DNA from: Bacilli bacterium
Lineage (GTDB): Bacteria; Bacillota_I; Bacilli_A; RFN20; CAG-826
Assembly: GCA_024408295.1 (NCBI GenBank)
Contig: JAKSVE010000009.1
Location: forward strand, 1-37,917
Reading direction: 5' to 3'
Length of the DNA: 37,917 bases
Part shown: positions 23,616 through 31,126 of the stretch, piece after piece
Numbering within the stretch: the stretch's first letter is position 1
How the letters are laid out: every line of letters starts with the position of its first letter
Program-made: the position numbers and the translations under genes
The notes under the pieces: generated by a model
What the model was told of the DNA's origin: nothing
What the model saw: only the letters and a program-made list of their open reading frames with translations
Database searches by the model: none

Positions 23616-24218
23616 ATGATCAATTTTGAATACATCCACTCCTTAATCAATGATAAGGAAAAACAGAATGAGCCATTAAGACACGGATCTGATAAAGGCG
23701 CAGCCTTCATAAGATGCGAGATCTTGAAGGCTCACTTCGTCTCAAAGGCTCTTGGGCTCACTCAAGAATCCAAAAAACTCTTAAAAGCCTATAACGACTA
23801 CTTCGCCCATTTGGGCTACACCGGAAACTGCATCGACGTCATCAAAAGGAAATTCCTTGGAGATGAATGCGAGCAGCTATTCAAACCTCTCCAGCAATAC
23901 GGCATCTTATCATTCAAAAAGATGCTTAAGCATGTCGAAACAGAGGAACTTTCAAACCTAGATAGCAGATTTGACATCCATGAATTGGCAAATCAAAACA
24001 ATCCAAGCATCTACACGGTTTCTTTCTTAAGAAGCGTGTTGGACATAACCATAGGAAAGAAGGATTTCGACAAATCCACAATAGGAGATTGTTACATCTC
24101 AATCGGCACAATAGACACAACCCCAACATATGATGGAAAACCTTTCTATCATCTAGTCACAAGACATGTTGACTCCACGAGCGAAATAGCATACAAAGTC
24201 TATAAAAAATATAGATAA
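23616..24218 (+). CDS. unrecognised 200-residue protein upstream of the large ncRNA
   Basis: 200 residues, soluble, no signal peptide or membrane helix, Lys-rich. Segments such as KRKFLGDECEQLFKPLQQYG and FYHLVTRHVDSTSEIAYKVY give no family I recognise. Ribosome site AGAGG about 11 nt before the ATG. It is the only larger gene on the plus strand in the island. It is followed after 10 nt by an island operator and the promoter of a ~670-nt structured RNA, with no terminator in between, so its message may run into that RNA. A protein partner of the RNA is one possibility, purely from position. Confidence 0.65.
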   Translation: MINFEYIHSLINDKEKQNEPLRHGSDKGAAFIRCEILKAHFVSKALGLTQESKKLLKAYNDYFAHLGYTGNCIDVIKRKFLGDECEQLFKPLQQYGILSFKKMLKHVETEELSNLDSRFDIHELANQNNPSIYTVSFLRSVLDITIGKKDFDKSTIGDCYISIGTIDTTPTYDGKPFYHLVTRHVDSTSEIAYKVYKKYR

Positions 24219-24228
24219 CGCATGAGTT

Positions 24229-24290
24229 TCGCATAAATGCGACAACGGGTAGCAGGCGGCTTGAAATAGAAGATTGAGCGAGCCTATAAT
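24229..24290 (+). promoter_or_regulatory. large ncRNA promoter with island operator 5
   Basis: Perfect operator TCGCATAAATGCGA at 24229-24242, then TTGAAA (24261-24266), 18 nt, TATAAT (24285-24290). The inferred start is about 24297 and the operator centre -61.5. Confidence 0.7.
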
Positions 24291-24296
24291 CTCATC

Positions 24297-24967
24297 ACTT
24301 CCAAAACCACACCACACGGTGATGGGTTGGAATCGCAAGGGGCTTAGATGCCCCAAGCGAATTGCTCTTTGAAAATTTATTTCCATGAAGTCACACCACA
24401 ACCAGGTGAAGACATCTTGTACGATGGCCTGGACCTATCCGTGGATGAAAAGCGCATTGGGATACTGATGCGTAATAAAGACCCTGAAGTAATGAAAGGG
24501 TTCACCTCGATTGGCTAATCGGGGCTGGGATAGTTGTGCATCGCGTTGACTAAGTATAAGTAGATATCGATAAGTTCGGGCGACAAGAAGCTCTGCAGCA
24601 ATGCATCTCGCCTGAGGATACGTGCCTGAGAAACACGTGATCCCGGCTCTCAAGGGAAGCCTTTGACTTGATGTCCAGCAATGGGCTATAAGAACGTAAG
24701 ATAGTGCGAGTAGCCGTATGTCAGATTAGCTATTTTTTGGAAGAAAAACATGATGATCTGAAGCTCGGTGAAAGTTGGGAGGTATTGGTCCTTCCTTAGG
24801 TTCGTCGAAAGACCATTCAAGAAGTTATGGGGTAGCTCCTCATGATTCAGACTTGGGTGCTAATGCTATGAATAATGCTTGTCAGTAAGTGGTTGTATGG
24901 CGAAGGTCAGTGTGCGATTTCGTGGAAGTAAATTTTAGAGTTTAAGGCGGATTTACCGCCTTTTTTC
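24297..24967 (+). ncRNA. large structured non-coding RNA (~670 nt)
   Basis: Bounded by a good promoter (TTGAAA/TATAAT) and a strong terminator (GGCGG-ATTTA-CCGCC-TTTTTT). No credible reading frame on either strand. Many local helices are visible: TTCCAA/TTGGAA (24299/24327); TCGC..GGGGC/GCCCC..GCGA (24333-24360); CCAGG/CCTGG around AAGA/TCTT; CCTCGATT/AATCGGGG (24505-24524); TGCA-GCAA-TGCA with a GNRA loop (24594-24605) inside GGGCGA/TCGCCT; GGATACGTG/CACGTGATCC (24616-24643); TGGTC/GACCA; ATGGGG/CCTCAT (24827-24843). Size, complexity and a rumen/gut-like host recall the ROOL/GOLLD class of giant RNAs, but I could not confirm a match. No adjacent tRNAs. Confidence 0.72.
24944..24967 (+). terminator. 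large ncRNA terminator
   Basis: AAGGCGG-ATTTA-CCGCCTT stem-loop followed by a run of six T. Confidence 0.8.
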
Positions 24968-24989
24968 TTTATTTTTGTAGGTAAAATGC

Positions 24990-25018
24990 AAAAGAAAAGA
25001 GCATCACATGATGCTCTT
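24990..25018 (-). terminator. HTH gene terminator
   Basis: AAGAGCATCA/TGATGCTCTT stem read on the minus strand, followed by TTTCTTTT. It contains the stop codon of the gene. Confidence 0.7.
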
Positions 25019-25210
25019 GACGCTCTGGCCAGTCTTAGCTTCATACAAAGCGACCAACATGACCATTGCCTGTCCAGACGGCTTAGCCTGGCAGTTTTGC
25101 CAACGATACACTGTACCGTCGTCGACACCCAAGTATCTTGCGATCTCCTGGATAGTCATTGTGCCAACGATGCCGTTGAACAACCTTTTGATGAATCTGT
25201 TAAAATCCAT
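25004..25210 (-). CDS. small helix-turn-helix protein (68 residues)
   Basis: 68 residues from the ATG at 25210 (GGAGGTAACTACA upstream). Most of the protein is one helix-turn-helix: MTIQEIARYLGVDDGTVYRW followed by QNCQAKPSGQAMVMLVALYE. It is a stand-alone DNA-binding domain of XRE/MerR-like type, without a sensor part. A TTGGTAACCAA palindrome between promoter and start suggests autoregulation. An island operator lies at -71.5. It sits next to the large ncRNA, transcribed toward it, with two separate terminators between. It may be an auxiliary regulator of the island. Confidence 0.8.
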   Translation of the reverse strand: MDFNRFIKRLFNGIVGTMTIQEIARYLGVDDGTVYRWQNCQAKPSGQAMVMLVALYEAKTGQSVKSIM

Positions 25211-25242
25211 TGTAGTTACCTCCTTAACATTCCCGTAAGTAC

Positions 25243-25253
25243 TTGGTAACCAA
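25243..25253. promoter_or_regulatory. palindrome in HTH gene leader (possible autoregulatory operator)
   Basis: TTGGTAACCAA, an exact 11-bp palindrome located just after the inferred transcription start (about 25257) of the HTH gene. Confidence 0.5.
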
Positions 25254-25263
25254 AAGGTGAGGT

Positions 25264-25335
25264 TATTATATACGCTGAAGAAGGAATTTAAAGGGGAATT
25301 TTTGGGATTTTCGAGAGGTTGTCGCAAACATGCGA
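25264..25335 (-). promoter_or_regulatory. HTH gene promoter with island operator 6
   Basis: Perfect operator TCGCAAACATGCGA at 25322-25335. On the minus strand TTTAAA, 16 nt, TATAAT (25264-25269). The operator centre is about -71.5. Confidence 0.65.
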
Positions 25336-25612
25336 AATGGCATAGTTCTAAGTAATCCGAAATATGGTCGGGAGATTTGATTTATAAGAAAAACATCCAC
25401 CGTTTCATAGTGCACTGTTGATAGCGAGGGTAAATTTGACTGAAGTGGCATGACTTCCCGATGAAATCATCATATCTCCATATTTTCACTCAATCATTGC
25501 ACTTTTCACTTAAATTGACATAGAGTTAGGAGATTTGCCTGTTGGCAGGAGATAAAAAGAGTGATTGTTACTGAATTACCTAATATAACTCCCCCATTAG
25601 AACGTCCCATCC
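25336..25612. other. intergenic stretch without a recognised gene
   Basis: AT-rich. A GTG with AGGAGA upstream at 25562 opens a 29-codon frame that runs antisense into the AAA_13 gene; I do not regard it as a gene. No terminator for the AAA_13 gene was identified here. Confidence 0.4.
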
Positions 25613-27715
25613 TTAAATCCTGTTCATCACTTCATCGCATTTCTGGATAAGGTGAGCAGGGATGGTATCGAATTGCCCGTCATCGAGAACCGAGGTCGTG
25701 TCGTTGTCGATATGGTATGTTTCGGTGATGTATTTCCACATGATCGCGCCTAACTCCAAGGAACCGTAATGTTTCTGAACGTAGAAGCGAATGATTTCTA
25801 GTTTCTCTAAGCTAGTTGTTGAAGGGTTGAAGTAATCAGCCTTGAGTTGCGTATCGGTTAATGAATTAATCCAAGGTTTGTAATCAAAGTCTCCAAAGCC
25901 CGGTTCTTCGTTGATCTTCTCTTGGATGGACATGTAGTCATCAATTAATTGATGATGATAATCCTTCGGAGACAAATCTCCATGCAAGAACGAGGAGACA
26001 AGCTCGTATTTATCCGAGAAGGACTCTCCGATGAGTTCCAAGTATCTTCTGTAGTGAAGGAGCCTGCAGATTTTAGGTCTAGAAGCATCCGAGAACTTCT
26101 CCTTCTCATATCTGGTTCTGAGCATGAATGAATTTCTCTCAACCAAAGTTTCTGTGACTCGCTCTCCGTCGTTTCTAAGATATTTAGCTTCAACGCAGTG
26201 ATAATAGACCATTTTAAGAAGGTCTTGCTTGATGAGGTCCACAACGATTGCAAAGTCATGAGTGACCATAAGGACTGTCTTGCCTCTAAGGTTATCTACA
26301 CCATAAGCGAACAACTGATGCAACAATGCATACTTCTTGTTGTTGTCAAAGCTTGAAATAGGGTCATCTAAAACGATGAGGTCGTGGCTAGAGCTCTTAG
26401 CATCAAGAGAGAACAACAAGAGAGATAAAGCGTTCTTCTCGCCATAGCTCAAGCAGTCAGCAATATTATCTGGCGCATCTTCTGTATTGGCTGGCTTGAG
26501 GATTGTTTTATATCCTGCATCGCTTTCCTCGACGACAATGCGGTAAGGCATACCGGCAATGTCCAAGAAATCGTTGATATATGCTGAGTTTCTATTGATG
26601 TTGTCTCTGGTGATATTGTTTAATTCCTGCAAATCAGCGCTTAAATTGGTTGTTGCATTGATTACGACATCCAAAGCGTCGTTGAAACGATCGACCTCAG
26701 CCAATGCATCCAGGCTTGCATCCATTAAGCTGAATAATCCCGATGTGTTCAATTTTGAATCCCTGAGATTATCCAATAAGGTGTTGTCTAAGACACTCTC
26801 AACGAGCTCTTTGTATTTCGTGTCTCTAAGTTTTGAAATCTTCACGGCTTCTTCAGCTAAAGCGCGATAGTCGCCCATGATGTGTTCAACCTGCCCTCTA
26901 TTTAAAATCTCGCCCGAACCAATCCAGGAGTTGATGAGGTTTCTTTCATCCTCCGGGAGATACTTCGTGAGCTTTTCGAAGTACTTCAAGGATTCCATTA
27001 ACTTCTTCATCGGAGAGGCTGTCATAGCAGAGTTGATCTCTTGCTGGAAGCTATCGATTTCTTCTGAGATTGCAGTCCCACAGTATGGGCAGTCTCCTTC
27101 ATCGTCCACATACTCTGCGCCTTCTTCAAACCAATCGCTCCACTTTGCTGCGGTATCAACCGATGTTAAGTGTTTCTTAAGCGGGTTGTCATTATGGATT
27201 GTGGCGATTGAATATCCTCTGGATATGCCAGATCCAACTTTTCCTTTCCCCTGAAAGAGTCCTGTCTTGGCGTGGATTTTTGCTTCTCTACCGAAATCTT
27301 GGATATCGCTGACGAAGTTAAGAAGGAACTCACTGTTATCAAGAATGGAGAGTACGGCATTCAACTTATTTCTGATCGCTTCTTCTCTTGCGGTATAGTC
27401 ATTGGTCTTGACGATGATTTCGAAGGTGTTCCTCAATGTATCGTTCTTCTGGAATAAGTTCTTCTCGACATAAGCATCATTAAAGATATAGACATCATTG
27501 ATTGGCTCGCTGAAAGTAACGCTTGGAGTAAGGTCGCTTCCGAATGGAGTCAAGTCCTCCATATCTTCGCCTGCTGCATAGGCCGCAATGGCTTTCGTGA
27601 TGCTGGTCTTACCAGTTCCGTTGTTTCCGTATTTGACGTTTAAGTAGTTCTTTCTTAAAGAAAGCTCAGCGTGTTTGACATTGCAAACATTGTCGATTGT
27701 TATAGTGATGCTCAT
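25613..27715 (-). CDS. AAA_13/RloC-like ATPase with zinc-hook CPYC
   Basis: 700 residues. SMC/RecF-type ATPase: Walker A GNNGTGKT (30-37), signature LSYGEKNAL (422-430), Walker B LIVLDDPISSFD (446-457), His switch MVTHD (483-487), flanking a coiled-coil region with a zinc-hook-like CPYC (209-212). After the ATPase core come R556-x3-E560 and H578, loosely like the Arg-Glu-His triad of PrrC/RloC anticodon nucleases, though the Glu-His spacing is shorter than I expect. The family is linked to phage defence (tRNA cleavage on DNA damage). Start: TATAAT ends 9 nt before the ATG, so the leader would be about 3 nt. No island operator upstream. Confidence 0.75.
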   Translation of the reverse strand: MSITITIDNVCNVKHAELSLRKNYLNVKYGNNGTGKTSITKAIAAYAAGEDMEDLTPFGSDLTPSVTFSEPINDVYIFNDAYVEKNLFQKNDTLRNTFEIIVKTNDYTAREEAIRNKLNAVLSILDNSEFLLNFVSDIQDFGREAKIHAKTGLFQGKGKVGSGISRGYSIATIHNDNPLKKHLTSVDTAAKWSDWFEEGAEYVDDEGDCPYCGTAISEEIDSFQQEINSAMTASPMKKLMESLKYFEKLTKYLPEDERNLINSWIGSGEILNRGQVEHIMGDYRALAEEAVKISKLRDTKYKELVESVLDNTLLDNLRDSKLNTSGLFSLMDASLDALAEVDRFNDALDVVINATTNLSADLQELNNITRDNINRNSAYINDFLDIAGMPYRIVVEESDAGYKTILKPANTEDAPDNIADCLSYGEKNALSLLLFSLDAKSSSHDLIVLDDPISSFDNNKKYALLHQLFAYGVDNLRGKTVLMVTHDFAIVVDLIKQDLLKMVYYHCVEAKYLRNDGERVTETLVERNSFMLRTRYEKEKFSDASRPKICRLLHYRRYLELIGESFSDKYELVSSFLHGDLSPKDYHHQLIDDYMSIQEKINEEPGFGDFDYKPWINSLTDTQLKADYFNPSTTSLEKLEIIRFYVQKHYGSLELGAIMWKYITETYHIDNDTTSVLDDGQFDTIPAHLIQKCDEVMNRI

Positions 27716-27774
27716 AGTCCTTATATTATATATAAATATTGTTCTCCTTTGAATAAAATACTGATGAAAACCAA

Positions 27775-27793
27775 CAAAAGGCCCCGAAGGGCC
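27775..27793 (-). terminator. second AAA/M41 gene terminator
   Basis: GGCCC and GGGCC around a TTCG tetraloop on the minus strand, followed by TTTTG. Confidence 0.75.
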
Positions 27794-27797
27794 ATTG

Positions 27798-29042
27798 TTA
27801 CTTGCTGAGGGCGAAGTCTTTGTAGGTGACCGTTCCCTTTTCGTACATGAGGTTAGCGAATCTCTCGATCTCTTTCTTGTGGGATTTGATCAATGATCTG
27901 GTCATTCTCTCGTACTTCTTGAGGAGTTTAGCCTCCTTGCGTTCATTCCTCCAACGCTTGAGGAAAGTGTCCTCTCTATCGTTGTTGTCCTGATAAGGTT
28001 CAACGTGGTTGACGATGCCTTGGATGCAGACTCTTTCGAGTAGTCTTCTACACATATCATGCGCTTTGTTGTAATCGGAATAGCTGCCGACACCGTGTTT
28101 GCCATAGAAGAGCTGTTCAGCGAGGTATCCTGCCATCGAGATCATGATGGACTGCTCGCGCTTCTCTACGCTATCGACATCTTCATCAGCTTCATGGATT
28201 TCTGTTTCTCCTCCGCTGCAAGTGAAGTATGCGCTATAGAAGTCCCAGTTCTTCTTGAATAGAAGACCGGCGATGGCGTGTCCTGCTTCGTGGATTGCGA
28301 CTCGCATATCCTTGAAGTCGATGGACTTATCGGTGTAGATGCCTCTGACCACACGTCTATAGGAGATTTCAACGTCTCTTGTCGTCATGTTCTTCTTGCA
28401 TCTCAGATATGCGTCGTTGCAGATTCCGCGAATATCCGCGCCAGAGGTTCTTGTGCAGACTTTGGCGACGTGAGAGGTATCGATATTATCCATTGGGACA
28501 TCAAGGTCTCTTAGGAACTTATCGAAGATCTCTTTTCTTGAGGCCTCGTTTGGTTCTGAGATATCGATTGTTCTATCGAATCTGCCAGGTCTTAATAAAG
28601 CTGGTTCGATTTCGCGGATGTTGTTCGTGGTAGCTAAGACTAGGATAGAACCTCTTGTGGTGAATCCGTCGAGTTCCTGCTGGAGGACTCTCTCGATGTT
28701 TTCGTTTCTAGCGATGAGCAAGTCGATTTCATCGATGACCACCACCGCGAATTTCTCCTGACGTGCTTTTGCGAATGCCTCGACAATCTCTCCGCACTTG
28801 TTTTCTGACTTGCCCTCGATTACGAAGATTGGGGCTTTGAAGCTTCCGGCGAACTCTCTTAAGAGGAGGGTCTTGCCGTTGCCTGGGCGTCCGTAGAAGA
28901 GGATGCCTGTTGGAAGCATGAGCTTGTCGTTGTTGAGGATCTCCTCATCCGTCAACCAGCTCTTGATGAGGTTGAGTTCACGTTTGACGTCCTCGTATCC
29001 GTAGACGTTGCTAAACATCTCCTTGGTTAAATCATTGTTCAT
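27798..29042 (-). CDS. second soluble FtsH-like AAA+/M41 protease
   Basis: 414 residues. AAA+ domain with Walker A GRPGNGKT (51-58), Walker B VVVIDEIDLL (100-109) and a normal Arg-finger region (LLRPGRFDRTID), then M41 peptidase: HEAGH (251-255) and third ligand Asp323 in GSYSDYNKAHDMC. No membrane helices and no recognisable winged-helix tail, unlike the relative at 21537-23033. The pore-loop Phe-Val-Gly of FtsH is missing here too (VIEGKSENKCGEI). Own promoter with two island operators. Likely a cytosolic regulatory protease whose substrate may be another island protein. Confidence 0.85.
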   Translation of the reverse strand: MNNDLTKEMFSNVYGYEDVKRELNLIKSWLTDEEILNNDKLMLPTGILFYGRPGNGKTLLLREFAGSFKAPIFVIEGKSENKCGEIVEAFAKARQEKFAVVVIDEIDLLIARNENIERVLQQELDGFTTRGSILVLATTNNIREIEPALLRPGRFDRTIDISEPNEASRKEIFDKFLRDLDVPMDNIDTSHVAKVCTRTSGADIRGICNDAYLRCKKNMTTRDVEISYRRVVRGIYTDKSIDFKDMRVAIHEAGHAIAGLLFKKNWDFYSAYFTCSGGETEIHEADEDVDSVEKREQSIMISMAGYLAEQLFYGKHGVGSYSDYNKAHDMCRRLLERVCIQGIVNHVEPYQDNNDREDTFLKRWRNERKEAKLLKKYERMTRSLIKSHKKEIERFANLMYEKGTVTYKDFALSK

Positions 29043-29075
29043 TGTAGTACTCCCTTCAAATTGTTTTGCTCAATA

Positions 29076-29165
29076 TATATACACCTCTATGCGCGGTATG
29101 TTTAGCGATCTGGATGTGGTATTCTCATGCTTGCGACAAAATAGTCAAAAGTCGCATTTTTGCAA
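29076..29165 (-). promoter_or_regulatory. second AAA/M41 promoter with tandem island operators 7a/7b
   Basis: Two sites: 29123-29136 (minus TCGCA-AGCA-TGAGA, centre about -60.5) and 29152-29165 (minus TTGCA-AAAA-TGCGA, centre about -89.5). Then ATCGCTAAACAT (29098-29109) supplies a TAAACA -35, 17 nt, TATATA. The 12-mer ATCGCTAAACAT recurs at the same distance at operator 8. Confidence 0.65.
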
Positions 29166-29176
29166 CGATTTTGCAA

Positions 29177-29200
29177 GAAAAAAGCCCATTTTAACGGGCT
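29177..29200 (-). terminator. terminator of the sigma-4 operon
   Basis: AGCCCGTTAAAATGGGCT on the minus strand (AGCCC/GGGCT), followed by TTTTTTC. Confidence 0.7.
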
Positions 29201-29219
29201 ATTTGATGATTCGCAATTC

Positions 29220-29738
29220 TTACTTCAGAAGCAAGAATATCATAAGGAATGTGCTGAAGAATCCGAACTGAGAGACGGCGTTGCAGATCTGCTCTATCCA
29301 GTTAGATTTGGCGTCACTTGAATCTAGCTTGGCGGCGAAGACAACCATCATAGCCATGCCCACGATTCCCACTACTAATCCTATTATCACTAGAGGGTTG
29401 AGTAATGAAGACCAGAACGCGGTCATCTCGTTTTGAACCACTGCGATGATAAATCCGATTATGAGGAGCAAGAAACCTAAAGGCATAGCCACTCTCATCT
29501 GAACGAACATCCACCACACATTCTTCTTTTTGATGACCACGATGAATTTCCAGATGGCTTTGATAAGTCCTCCGACGAAAGATATTGCGGCTCCTATATA
29601 CATAAGATAGCTATTTAGAACTAGGCCAAGCATGATGGAAGCAAGCGCAAAGAAAAGACATGGCAAGAGGTCCACCACCGCCATCGGGATGGTGAAGCCT
29701 ACTGGCACAATGTCTTTGCTCATCTTGTTGTTAGGCAT
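29220..29738 (-). CDS. multi-pass membrane protein of the sigma-4 operon
   Basis: 172 residues with about five membrane helices (around 17-34, 36-56, 77-98, 105-128 and 152-170). No charged catalytic motif and no family I recognise. Last of four genes in an operon with gaps of 34-38 nt. Possibly a membrane sensor or anti-sigma-like partner, which is speculation. Confidence 0.6.
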   Translation of the reverse strand: MPNNKMSKDIVPVGFTIPMAVVDLLPCLFFALASIMLGLVLNSYLMYIGAAISFVGGLIKAIWKFIVVIKKKNVWWMFVQMRVAMPLGFLLLIIGFIIAVVQNEMTAFWSSLLNPLVIIGLVVGIVGMAMMVVFAAKLDSSDAKSNWIEQICNAVSQFGFFSTFLMIFLLLK

Positions 29739-29773
29739 GCACTTATTATTGACTCATTTAGTCAACACCGCAA

Positions 29774-30103
29774 CTACTTGCCATAACAATGTCGTTTTGC
29801 TTTCTTTAGCCACTTCTGATGATCTTCGAAATCTTTGAGGTCTCTGAATCGATGGTCAGCTGGTGAATACTTCATTCCGATGTCTTTCTCGTAATAACGG
29901 AAATCCAAAGAGCCTTCTTCGATCAAATACTTGTAAATGCTGAGTGTTTGAAGCTTGTAGGACATATTGCCCTGCAAGAGAGTGTCCTCTTGCCGCTTCA
30001 AGTAGTTTCTGATGATTTTCCTTGATAGTTTCTTGATATCTTTTAGTGTGCTTCTGTGTCTTGATCCCTTCTGAATTGGGATCTTTTTGAATGATTTGGA
30101 CAT
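29774..30103 (-). CDS. unrecognised basic protein of the sigma-4 operon
   Basis: 109 residues, strongly basic and predominantly helical (SRHRSTLKDIKKLSRKIIRN). No family recognised. Follows the sigma region 4 gene after 34 nt. Its charge would suit nucleic-acid or RNA polymerase contact. I looked for a sigma region 2 signature, since a split sigma would need one, and did not find it. Confidence 0.55.
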   Translation of the reverse strand: MSKSFKKIPIQKGSRHRSTLKDIKKLSRKIIRNYLKRQEDTLLQGNMSYKLQTLSIYKYLIEEGSLDFRYYEKDIGMKYSPADHRFRDLKDFEDHQKWLKKAKRHCYGK

Positions 30104-30136
30104 AATTCCCCTTCTACGCCAGGGGAATCACTTAGA

Positions 30137-30355
30137 TTACTTGAGTCCTTCGATCTCTTTTAATCTACGGATAATTTTTGTTTCAACCTGGCGTATCCTT
30201 TCACGCGTTACGCCGAAGATTGGGGCAAGTTCTGCCAAGGTCTTTGGGTCCTCTCCTCTGAGACCGAAACGAAGCTCGAAAAGTTCTCTCTGCTTTTCGG
30301 TGAATTCGTCTTTGTGTTTCTTATAGCTTTCGATGATGTTTTCTTTATTCTCCAT
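30137..30355 (-). CDS. stand-alone sigma-70 region 4 protein
   Basis: 72 residues, matching only region 4 of primary sigma factors: KQRELFELRFGL then TLAELAPIFGVTRERIRQVE with the -35-recognition helix, and TKIIRRLKEIEGLK. Regions 1-3 are absent. Proteins of this size can act as co-sigma or phage-type transcription factors (compare SigO/RsoA of Bacillus). Second gene of the operon, with AGGAGCACATC as ribosome site. Several island promoters have poor -35 hexamers, so it could help at those promoters; this is inference. Confidence 0.85.
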   Translation of the reverse strand: MENKENIIESYKKHKDEFTEKQRELFELRFGLRGEDPKTLAELAPIFGVTRERIRQVETKIIRRLKEIEGLK

Positions 30356-30392
30356 GATGTGCTCCTTTGAGTAAGCGAATTAACGATAATGA

Positions 30393-31094
30393 TTAGTCGG
30401 ATGTCTCAGAATGGTCATCTTCATAAAATAGATTTCCGATCGATGAATTGAGCGGATCGAATCCTGCTTCTGATGCCGGCGCGGTAAGGATGTAGGTCTT
30501 GCCGGATTCGTCTCTGCACATGACGTGGTAGATAGTATATTCCGGGAAACCTCCCCAACCATGTCTCTCGCATAAGTCGAATCTGACAAATGGGGCGTAA
30601 TTGAATGCTTCGATAACACGCTCGTTTTCATTCTCGTCGAGGAATGATTCCAACGGACCGCGTAGGACGGGTTCAGCCTTAAAGGAAACTTGGTAATTAG
30701 GGCTGTATTCTCTATGAATCTGTTCATTGCGAATAAGAATGTCTCTAGAGACGTAATAGTCCTGCTCTCCCACTGAAAGTGCGATGGAGCGAGAAATGGC
30801 TAGAACCTCTGCATGACTATCCCTGATTTTGTCGTATAGAACAGCCGCGAAGTATTGCGTGATTTTGCCGAGGTCTGTCTTGTTGCCTGCGAATTGGAGG
30901 AAGTCCTCTTTGATGGTGAAATCCCCGCTTTCTAAGACCTTATCAACCCATTGATAGATTGGTAAGTCCTCGCCTGAGGAACCGCGAAAGAGAGTCAAGG
31001 CAAAACGTGTGAGTTCGTCGTCTTTCTCGTAATGGCAATCGAATGCGGCATTGATGACGTCGGTGATGTGTTTGTTTAATAAGAATTCGTACAT
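30393..31094 (-). CDS. unrecognised 233-residue protein heading the sigma-4 operon
   Basis: 233 residues, acidic, soluble. Segments include ITDVINAAFDCHYEKDDELTR and GGFPEYTIYHVMCRDESGKTY. No family recognised and no signal peptide. GGGGGA precedes the start. The operon promoter carries island operator 8. Confidence 0.6.
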   Translation of the reverse strand: MYEFLLNKHITDVINAAFDCHYEKDDELTRFALTLFRGSSGEDLPIYQWVDKVLESGDFTIKEDFLQFAGNKTDLGKITQYFAAVLYDKIRDSHAEVLAISRSIALSVGEQDYYVSRDILIRNEQIHREYSPNYQVSFKAEPVLRGPLESFLDENENERVIEAFNYAPFVRFDLCERHGWGGFPEYTIYHVMCRDESGKTYILTAPASEAGFDPLNSSIGNLFYEDDHSETSD

Positions 31095-31126
31095 GAAAAA
31101 AATCCCCCTGAAAAAACATCACCATT

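Noticed and set aside
24297-24967. Group II intron, suggested by GTGCGAG near 24704 and AGCCGTATG just after it
   Set aside because: No reverse transcriptase or LAGLIDADG-type gene, no convincing domain V, and promoter and terminator enclose the element as an independent transcript.
25562-25651. 29-codon GTG frame with AGGAGA upstream
   Set aside because: Short, antisense to the AAA_13 gene at its end, and no homologous feature in the window.
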